DNA of 11,182 nucleotides from the NCBI GenBank assembly GCA_023300835.1, contig JALZVB010000348.1, positions 1 through 11,182 of the forward strand, read 5' to 3'. Below are positions 1 through 5,327 of the stretch, piece by piece (position 1 is the first letter of the stretch; each line of letters opens with the position of its first letter). Position numbers and translations under genes: made by a program. The notes beneath the pieces are model-generated. The model was not told where the DNA came from. It saw only the letters and a list, made by a program, of their open reading frames with translations, and made no database searches. The DNA comes from Saprospiraceae bacterium (GTDB lineage Bacteria; Bacteroidota; Bacteroidia; Chitinophagales; Saprospiraceae).

Positions 1-1246
1 TACCTAACATGGGTCTCACAGAAGTAAAAATAAATATCTTCGATTTAGGTCTATAACTGGATACTCTAAATGCGGTATAGCCTGATACAGTTATACCTAG
101 AAGTGCTTGTGCTTTTACAGCTTCTGCAATTTTGGCCGCATTGATACAGATAGTATCTGACTGAAAACTGTCAGAATTAACGTCCGGCTTAGGTCTTTTT
201 CCTAGAAGCTCGTAGTTTTTCTCTGCCTCAGTAATAATTTTATTCATAGCCTTTACAACCAGGCTCGGGTGATTTCCTACAGATGTTTCTCCACTTAACA
301 TCACAGCATCAGCGCCATCTAGAACAGCATTAGCAACATCTGTAATCTCTGCTCTTGTGGGGCTAGGATCTGTTATCATGCTTTCCATCATCTGGGTAGC
401 TACAATAACAGGCTTAGCTTTTTGGATACATCTTTTTATAATGTCTTTTTGTATACCTGGTAATCTTTCCATAGGTACTTCGACACCTAGATCACCTCTT
501 GCTACCATTATAGCATCCGTAACTTTTATGATTTGCTTGATATTGGCAACGGCTTCAGGCTTTTCTATTTTGGCAATAACTTGTGCATAATGATTCTTAT
601 CAGCGATAAGTTGCTTTAGTTCAACGATATCTTCAGCTTTTCTTACAAAACTTAATGCTACCCAATTAACAGGCTGTGTAAGAATAAAGTCTAGATCTTT
701 TAGATCCTTAGGTGTCAATGAAGGTTGAGATAAGGCTGTCTCAGGCAGATTAACACCTTTATTACTTGATAGACTATTACCGTGAAGTACTTTTAATTTT
801 ACCTCATCAGTTTTGTTTGTTGAAATGACCTCAAGGACAAGTTTCCCATCATTGACGAGGACTTTTTCTCCTACACTTACATCAGTAGGAAATGAGTCAT
901 AACTCATATAAACCCTTTCCATGTTACCTACACATGGTGTATTTACGAAAGTTAGTATGTCTCCTTGGGTAAGTGCTATTGTTCCGTTTTCTATTTCACC
1001 TACTCTTATCTTAGGACCTTGAAGGTCAGCTAGTATACCTATAGAAAGGTCGTACTTTTCTATAAGGCCTGTTAATTTTTCTATTGTAGAAAGGTGATCC
1101 TTATGAGAACCATGAGAAAAATTCAGCCTGAATATATCTACGCCTTCCTTTATAAGTGAAAGTAACCCCTCTTCGCTGCTACATGCAGGTCCTACGGTGG
1201 CTACTATTTTAGTTTTTTGCTTGTCTACTATGTTGATATTACTCAC
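1..1246 (-). CDS. pyk: Pyruvate kinase, partial (C-terminus off the left edge)
   Basis: Transfers the phosphoryl group of phosphoenolpyruvate to ADP, giving pyruvate and ATP in the last step of glycolysis; cytoplasmic. The frame is open for 415 codons without interruption; the family is usually about 470-480 residues, so only the end of the C-terminal domain is missing. Visible motifs: RLNFSHG (R40, N42, S44), ADLQGPKIR (D74, K79, R81), the active-site signature AQVIAKIEKPEAV (K226, E228), VARGDLGVE (D252), ATQMMESM (T284) and GADAVMLSGETSVG. The start is GTG at 1244-1246: an in-frame TAA lies four codons upstream, and the first ATG (residue 109) would remove the active site. Lys79 sits where potassium-dependent enzymes carry Glu (117 in rabbit muscle numbering), which predicts potassium independence. 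It is divergent from acpP. I found no convincing promoter for it. Confidence 0.97.
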   Translation of the reverse strand, partial: MSNINIVDKQKTKIVATVGPACSSEEGLLSLIKEGVDIFRLNFSHGSHKDHLSTIEKLTGLIEKYDLSIGILADLQGPKIRVGEIENGTIALTQGDILTFVNTPCVGNMERVYMSYDSFPTDVSVGEKVLVNDGKLVLEVISTNKTDEVKLKVLHGNSLSSNKGVNLPETALSQPSLTPKDLKDLDFILTQPVNWVALSFVRKAEDIVELKQLIADKNHYAQVIAKIEKPEAVANIKQIIKVTDAIMVARGDLGVEVPMERLPGIQKDIIKRCIQKAKPVIVATQMMESMITDPSPTRAEITDVANAVLDGADAVMLSGETSVGNHPSLVVKAMNKIITEAEKNYELLGKRPKPDVNSDSFQSDTICINAAKIAEAVKAQALLGITVSGYTAFRVSSYRPKSKIFIFTSVRPMLG

Positions 1247-1503
1247 AATTATTGGTACTTAGTGTAAAAAATACAATTTCTATTATACGGACGAAGATAC
1301 TCAGAAATACTCACTATAATTCTAACAGTAGGAACTTTATTAAGTTTTGCTACCTTTAAGGCAATGTTAGCCTGTAGGTCACTAGAATTAATTGATTAAA
1401 TAAAGGGACTGGAAGGTAGATTATAATATTTGCAGCTTAAACGTTTTGATTCTGCTATACAATTCGTTTAATTTGCGCCACTTAACTATAAAATTTTTTA
1501 TTT
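1247..1503. other. Divergent pyk-acpP intergenic region
   Basis: This 257-base A/T-rich gap carries the regulatory sequences for two divergent genes. The acpP side has a good Bacteroidota-type promoter. The pyk side has no clear match to the same consensus; a sigma70-like TATAAT occurs on the minus strand at about 1281-1286, but that motif is not the main one in this phylum. A weak stem (CTAC 1350-1353 with GTAG 1374-1377 and AGGC 1359-1362 with GCCT 1370-1373, with a 5-base bulge) is visible but may be chance. I see no gene here. Confidence 0.6.
1445..1475 (+). promoter_or_regulatory. Candidate Bacteroidota sigma-A-type promoter for acpP
   Basis: TTTG at 1445-1448 is followed after 19 bases by TTAATTTG at 1468-1475, a 7-of-8 match to the phylum's -7 consensus TAnnTTTG; the spacing agrees with the usual -33/-7 distance of about 19-21. 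Transcription would begin near 1480-1484, giving a leader of roughly 20 bases before the acpP ATG. The assignment rests on consensus, spacing and position only. Confidence 0.65.
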
Positions 1504-1740
1504 ATGTCAGAGATTGCAGACAAAGTAAAGCAAATCATCGTAGAGAAACTCGGTGTTGATGAGTCAGAAATTTCGCCAGAAGCGAGTTTTACCAATGATT
1601 TGGGAGCGGATTCATTAGATACTGTAGAGTTAATTATGGAATTCGAGAAAGAATTCGATTTAGCTATTCCTGATGAAGAAGCAGAGAAAATAGGAACTGT
1701 AGGAGATGCTATTACTTATCTTACAAGTGCTAAGAAGTAA
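1504..1740 (+). CDS. acpP: Acyl carrier protein
   Basis: Small acidic cytoplasmic carrier that holds growing fatty-acyl chains as thioesters on a 4'-phosphopantetheine arm. The 78-residue length is normal for the family. The attachment serine is S37 in the motif GADSLD, followed by the helix II surface (TVELIMEFEKEF) that partner enzymes recognise, with the acidic residues expected there. The ATG follows an A/T-rich stretch without a Shine-Dalgarno sequence, as is usual in Bacteroidota. It is followed by a terminator and then by fabF, its direct partner enzyme. A short leader from the promoter at 1445-1475 probably drives strong expression. Identity is not in doubt. Confidence 0.98.
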   Translation: MSEIADKVKQIIVEKLGVDESEISPEASFTNDLGADSLDTVELIMEFEKEFDLAIPDEEAEKIGTVGDAITYLTSAKK

Positions 1741-1770
1741 TTAAAGCGTTTTCTTGTTTTAAATTAAAAC

Positions 1771-1805
1771 AGTCCACATGTACTCGATGCTTGTGGACTT
1801 TTTTT
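1771..1805 (+). terminator. Rho-independent terminator or attenuator between acpP and fabF
   Basis: AGTCCACA (1771-1778) pairs perfectly with TGTGGACT (1792-1799) across a 13-base loop, and the stem runs into seven T residues (1799-1805). It begins 31 bases after the acpP stop and ends 41 bases before the fabF ATG. I see no good promoter between it and fabF, so partial read-through is the simplest way to express fabF and rnc, leaving acpP transcripts in excess. A 7-bp A/T palindrome (1756-1770) lies directly upstream. Confidence 0.8.
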
Positions 1806-1846
1806 ATCTTCACTTACCATCTTGATTCTTAAAAATCAGTTTTTCT

Positions 1847-3094
1847 ATGAAACGTGTAGTTGTAACAGGCGTAGGAGCAATAACCCCGATAGGTAACACT
1901 TATCCAGAGTATGCAGATAACCTTATTGCCGGTAAAAGCGGAGCGGGCCCTATAACGAGGTTTGACCCAGAGAAATTCAAAACGCGGTTTGCTTGCGAAG
2001 TAAAAGGTTATAACCACTTAGATCACTTCGATAGAAAAGAATTTAAGCGACTGGATAGGTTCTCACAGTTTGCTCTAGTAGCAGCAGAAGAGGCTATGCA
2101 AGACAGTGGCCTTGATTTGGAAAAAATAAAACTCAATAGAGCGGGTGTGATATGGGGTAGTGGAATTGGAGGTTTTGAAACTATAGAAAGAGAAATAGAA
2201 GCATCCGTAGGGAGTTCTAGGCCCAGATATAGTCCTTTTCTTATTCCTATGCTCATTGCAGACATTGCACCTGGTCATATATCTATGAAATATGGTTTCC
2301 GTGGGGCTAATTATACTACTGTATCTGCCTGTGCATCAGCCAGTAACGCTATTTCTGCAGCCTTTGATTATATCAGATTAGGTAGAGGAGATATTGCTGT
2401 TACAGGAGGTTCAGAAGCATCAGTTACCAAAGCAGGAATAGGTGGTTTTTCCTCTATGAAAGCCTTGTCTCAGCGTAATGAGGCACCAGAAAAAGCCAGT
2501 CGACCTTTTGACAAAAATAGAGATGGTTTTGTATTGGGAGAAGGAGGTGCAGCGCTTATATTGGAAGAATTAGATCATGCGCTTGCAAGGGGTGCTAAAA
2601 TATATGCCGAAGTTGTCGGTTCGGGTTCTACGGCAGATGCTTACCATATGACGGCGCCACATCCAGATGGCTTAGGTGCCAAGGAAGTTATGCATATGGC
2701 ACTTGAAGATGCAGGTATAGAACCTACAGCTATTGATTATATTAATGTGCATGGTACATCTACGCCACTAGGAGATGTTGCTGAGACAAAGGCTATTAAA
2801 TACGTTTTTGGAGAGCATGTATATAAACTCAATATCAGTTCAACCAAATCTATGACAGGTCACTTGCTAGGCGCAGCAGGGGCTGTGGAAGCACTGGCTT
2901 GTATCATTGCGATAAATAGAGGCATCGTTCCGCCGACAATTAATCACGAGACCAATGACCCTGATCTTGATGAAAAAATTAACTTTACACTTAATAAAGC
3001 TCAAACTAGAGAGGTTAACTATGCACTGAGCAACACTTTTGGTTTTGGTGGACATAACTGTACCGTCATTTTCAAAAAGTTCGGAGACAAGTAA
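1847..3094 (+). CDS. fabF: 3-oxoacyl-[acyl-carrier-protein] synthase II (KAS II)
   Basis: Condenses malonyl-ACP with an acyl-ACP to extend the chain by two carbons in type II fatty-acid synthesis; cytoplasmic, normally a homodimer of thiolase-fold subunits. The 415-residue length is typical. The catalytic nucleophile is C162 in VSACASASNAI. The two active-site histidines are H302 in NVHGTSTPLGD and H339 in SMTGHLLGAAGA, with the supporting lysine K334 in STKSMTGH. The glycine-rich NTFGFGGHN (397-404) near the C-terminus is the usual gating and binding loop. The Cys-His-His set fits elongating enzymes (FabF/FabB) rather than FabH. The N-terminus starts directly with the first beta strand (MKRVVVTGVG), which supports this ATG. 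It follows acpP past an attenuator and precedes rnc by 44 bases, so it is probably co-transcribed with rnc. Confidence 0.97.
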   Translation: MKRVVVTGVGAITPIGNTYPEYADNLIAGKSGAGPITRFDPEKFKTRFACEVKGYNHLDHFDRKEFKRLDRFSQFALVAAEEAMQDSGLDLEKIKLNRAGVIWGSGIGGFETIEREIEASVGSSRPRYSPFLIPMLIADIAPGHISMKYGFRGANYTTVSACASASNAISAAFDYIRLGRGDIAVTGGSEASVTKAGIGGFSSMKALSQRNEAPEKASRPFDKNRDGFVLGEGGAALILEELDHALARGAKIYAEVVGSGSTADAYHMTAPHPDGLGAKEVMHMALEDAGIEPTAIDYINVHGTSTPLGDVAETKAIKYVFGEHVYKLNISSTKSMTGHLLGAAGAVEALACIIAINRGIVPPTINHETNDPDLDEKINFTLNKAQTREVNYALSNTFGFGGHNCTVIFKKFGDK

Positions 3095-3138
3095 GCTTAT
3101 TGTTTGACTAATTAAATGTGAAGCACTCAAATTAAAAT

Positions 3139-3870
3139 TTGTTCAGATCATTCTACAATTATTATTTATCCAGTGAAAAAGATCTGGCTAAAAAACTCAA
3201 ATCCGTTCTAGGGTTTGTACCTAATAATTTAGGTCTATTCAAATTGGCATTTTTTCATAAGTCGATGAATAATGCAGAATCTACTGACGTCAAATCTTAT
3301 AATAACGAACGACTAGAATATCTAGGTGATTCCGTGCTGTCTACTGTAGTAGCAGAGTACCTTTATAATAAGTACCCTGGAAGAGATGAGGGTTTTCTTA
3401 CCAAGATGCGTTCTAAAATTGTCAAAAGAAAAACATTAAATAAGATTGCCGAAAGCATGGGTATAGATACCATCCTTTCTAATTACTCTCAAGGAAAAAT
3501 CAGCTATTCCATGCTGGGTAACGCTTTTGAAGCACTTGTAGGCGCCTTGTATTTAGAGTACGGTTATAACCAAAGTCGTGATTACATTATCTCTAAGATA
3601 CTCATGCGGTATCTCGATATGAAAGATCTAGAAGACAATGATGATAATTACAAATCTCAACTTCTAGAATGGAGTCAAAAAGAAAGCCGAAATATCAGTT
3701 ATAAATTGATAAGCAAATACAAGCAAGATAAAAGGGATAGGTTCAAAGTAGGCGTCTATATGGATGGCGAACAAATTTCAACAGCTGAAGATTACAACAA
3801 AAAATCAGCAGAACAATTGGCTTCGTTCTCAGCTCTAAAGAAAATGAATATTAAGAAAGTGAAGGTTTAG
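3139..3870 (+). CDS. rnc: Ribonuclease III
   Basis: Double-strand-specific endoribonuclease that processes rRNA precursors and other structured RNAs in the cytoplasm as a homodimer. The 243-residue protein has an N-terminal RNase III domain (about 15-162) and a C-terminal double-stranded-RNA-binding domain (about 169-240, ending in KKSAEQLASFSALKKM). The signature NERLEYLGDSVL carries E57, E60 and D64. The second metal-site motif is GNAFEALVGALY, with E131 conserved but N128 where E. coli has Asp114. The start is TTG at 3139-3141: an in-frame TAA lies just upstream (3133-3135), and the first ATG (residue 43) would cut into the conserved HKSMNN region. It follows fabF by 44 bases and is probably the last gene of the acpP-fabF-rnc unit. 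Confidence 0.97.
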   Translation: MFRSFYNYYLSSEKDLAKKLKSVLGFVPNNLGLFKLAFFHKSMNNAESTDVKSYNNERLEYLGDSVLSTVVAEYLYNKYPGRDEGFLTKMRSKIVKRKTLNKIAESMGIDTILSNYSQGKISYSMLGNAFEALVGALYLEYGYNQSRDYIISKILMRYLDMKDLEDNDDNYKSQLLEWSQKESRNISYKLISKYKQDKRDRFKVGVYMDGEQISTAEDYNKKSAEQLASFSALKKMNIKKVKV

Positions 3871-3901
3871 ATACAAGGTTGTAACACTTGTAAAAGCCAC
3901 T

Positions 3902-3921
3902 AAGGAAACTCAGTTTTCCTT
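3902..3921 (+). terminator. Weak hairpin after rnc, possible terminator
   Basis: AAGGAAA (3902-3908) pairs with TTTCCTT (3915-3921) across a 6-base loop, 31 bases after the rnc stop. Only two of seven pairs are G-C, and the T-run after the stem is broken (TCTT), so it is a poor terminator by the standard model; its position at the end of the fatty-acid/rnc unit is the main support. Confidence 0.35.
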
Positions 3922-3975
3922 TCTTAATAAGAAAATTTCATTTCCGACATTAGCTAAATCTCATTGCTGTCAAGA

Positions 3976-4008
3976 TTTATGTCTTTAGTTTAAACCTCCC
4001 TATGTTTG
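3976..4008 (+). promoter_or_regulatory. Candidate promoter for the RND efflux operon
   Basis: TATGTTTG (4001-4008) matches the Bacteroidota -7 consensus TAnnTTTG exactly. Twenty-one bases upstream lies TTTA (3976-3979), one mismatch from the -33 element TTTG. If used, transcription would start near 4013-4017 and the adaptor mRNA would have a leader of about 165 bases. Such A/T-rich matches occur by chance, so this is a proposal. Confidence 0.4.
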
Positions 4009-4181
4009 CTCTAAATAAAGAATGGTTAAATAATAAAGTACTATATTTTGACAAATGTACCAGTCACAAATTGGGATGTTGTTTTTTTACCATTACTAAG
4101 GGAGAATATTGAAACAAATTATGTATTCGTCCTGTTAGGTGAAACTAGTATCAATACAAGAATTAAAATAACGCCATATAA

Positions 4182-5321
4182 ATGTCAGAGAACCATCCAC
4201 GTTTAAGACAACGTATAATTACATCCGTGTTAGGAGTGCTCATATTAATAGGTGCCTATTTTTTTTCTGAGAGCTTAAAAGGAAGTAAGAAACAACCTAA
4301 ACAGACTAATAAGGTCAAAATCACAAATGTAATATATGCACCTGTTGAATTGAAAAATTCTTCAGTAGCTATTCAATCCAATGGTACGCTTTCTGCCAAA
4401 AACAAGATTGATATTATCAGTAGAACGCAAGGTGTATTTGAAGGAGGAGATAGATCATTTAGAGCTGGGGTATATTTTAACGAAGGCGACATTTTAGTTT
4501 CAATTGATAATGCGGAATATCTGGCTAATCTCCGTGCATCTAGAGCCGAATTATTACAGAGTATTACGGCTATACTAGGAAACCTGAAATTTGATTATGT
4601 GGAATCTTTCGATAAGTGGAATACTTATGTGCAGAATTTCGATGTCAATCATTCATTAAAAGATCTACCAGTAACCAACTCCGATAGAGAAAATGCCTTT
4701 ATCAATAGTAAGAGTATTATCACACAGTATTATAATATCAAAGCTGAAGAAGTACAAGCTTCATACTATGATATAAGGGCACCTTATGGCGGTATATTGA
4801 GAGAGAATATAGTAGACAAAGGTTCTATGATATCTGCTGGTCAGAAGTTGGGGACATTTATTGACCCCTCAGTATATGAGCTTGAAGTTAAGATTAATCC
4901 TTCTGAGTTGAAATTGATATCCGTAGGAAAAAAAGTAGCGCTTACTAATGGGGAAAAGACACAATCTTGGAATGGAAAAATATCTAGAATTAATAAAGTC
5001 ATAGATCCACAATCACAATCTGCTATCGCAATAGTAGAAGTGAGAGGTAAAGACTTAAGAGAAGGTATGTTTCTACAAGCAGAAATCTCAACTGTTGATC
5101 TAAAAGATGTTGCGGAGATAGGACGTAACTTGTTGGTAGATGAGAAGTATGTATATCTCGTAGCAGACAGTATGTTGCAGAAACAAGAAATTGATGTCTT
5201 ACATGTAGCAGATAAAACCGTATTTATATCTGGCATACCTACAGACGCATGGATAGTACAGAAACCAGTATCAGGTGCATACGCAGGTATGAAAGTCAAT
5301 CCTATAAACTTGAGCGAATAA
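4182..5321 (+). CDS. RND efflux periplasmic adaptor (membrane fusion protein)
   Basis: Periplasmic subunit that joins the inner-membrane RND pump to the outer-membrane channel. Of its 379 residues, 12-29 form one N-terminal hydrophobic segment after a basic start (RLRQR), so it is a membrane anchor; no lipobox cysteine is seen, unlike AcrA-type lipoproteins. Order of domains: first half of the lipoyl domain (about 65-112), alpha-helical hairpin (about 112-195), second lipoyl half (DIRAPYGGILRENIVDKG, 197-214), beta-barrel (about 228-305) and membrane-proximal domain (about 305-379). The hairpin contains LKFDY and a W-containing segment followed by NFDVN and LPVTNSDREN, a pattern I recall from Bacteroidota adaptors, which favours that lineage-specific group. 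It is first in the operon, six bases ahead of the pump gene. It is clearly an adaptor; the substrate is unknown. Confidence 0.93.
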   Translation: MSENHPRLRQRIITSVLGVLILIGAYFFSESLKGSKKQPKQTNKVKITNVIYAPVELKNSSVAIQSNGTLSAKNKIDIISRTQGVFEGGDRSFRAGVYFNEGDILVSIDNAEYLANLRASRAELLQSITAILGNLKFDYVESFDKWNTYVQNFDVNHSLKDLPVTNSDRENAFINSKSIITQYYNIKAEEVQASYYDIRAPYGGILRENIVDKGSMISAGQKLGTFIDPSVYELEVKINPSELKLISVGKKVALTNGEKTQSWNGKISRINKVIDPQSQSAIAIVEVRGKDLREGMFLQAEISTVDLKDVAEIGRNLLVDEKYVYLVADSMLQKQEIDVLHVADKTVFISGIPTDAWIVQKPVSGAYAGMKVNPINLSE

Positions 5322-5327
5322 ATATTT

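Larger units (their letters stand above)
3871..4181. other. 311-base intergenic region and leader before the efflux operon
   Basis: No credible coding frame is present. The left part has a weak hairpin just after rnc. The middle has a candidate promoter (3976-4008), which would leave a leader of about 165 bases before the adaptor ATG. The remainder is A/T-rich with a T7 tract at about 4082-4088. I could not find a convincing operator palindrome for a TetR- or AraC-type regulator, nor a recognisable riboswitch. Confidence 0.6.

Noticed and set aside
357..590. Plus-strand open frame of 77 codons with a hydrophobic product
   Set aside because: It lies entirely antisense to pyruvate kinase, whose frame covers conserved active-site motifs here; the hydrophobicity is a by-product of the opposite strand.
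1350..1377. Bulged stem in the pyk-acpP gap as a possible riboswitch or operator
   Set aside because: Only two 4-bp helices with a 5-base bulge; this is expected by chance in a gap of this size.
1756..1770. Palindrome GTTTTAAATTAAAAC before the acpP terminator, resembling one at 9949-9963 (GTTTTTAATAAAAAC)
   Set aside because: Both are 7-bp A/T-only-core palindromes in A/T-rich DNA; the second lies inside the coding end of the T9SS gene. Two short matches are not enough to claim a binding site or repeat family.
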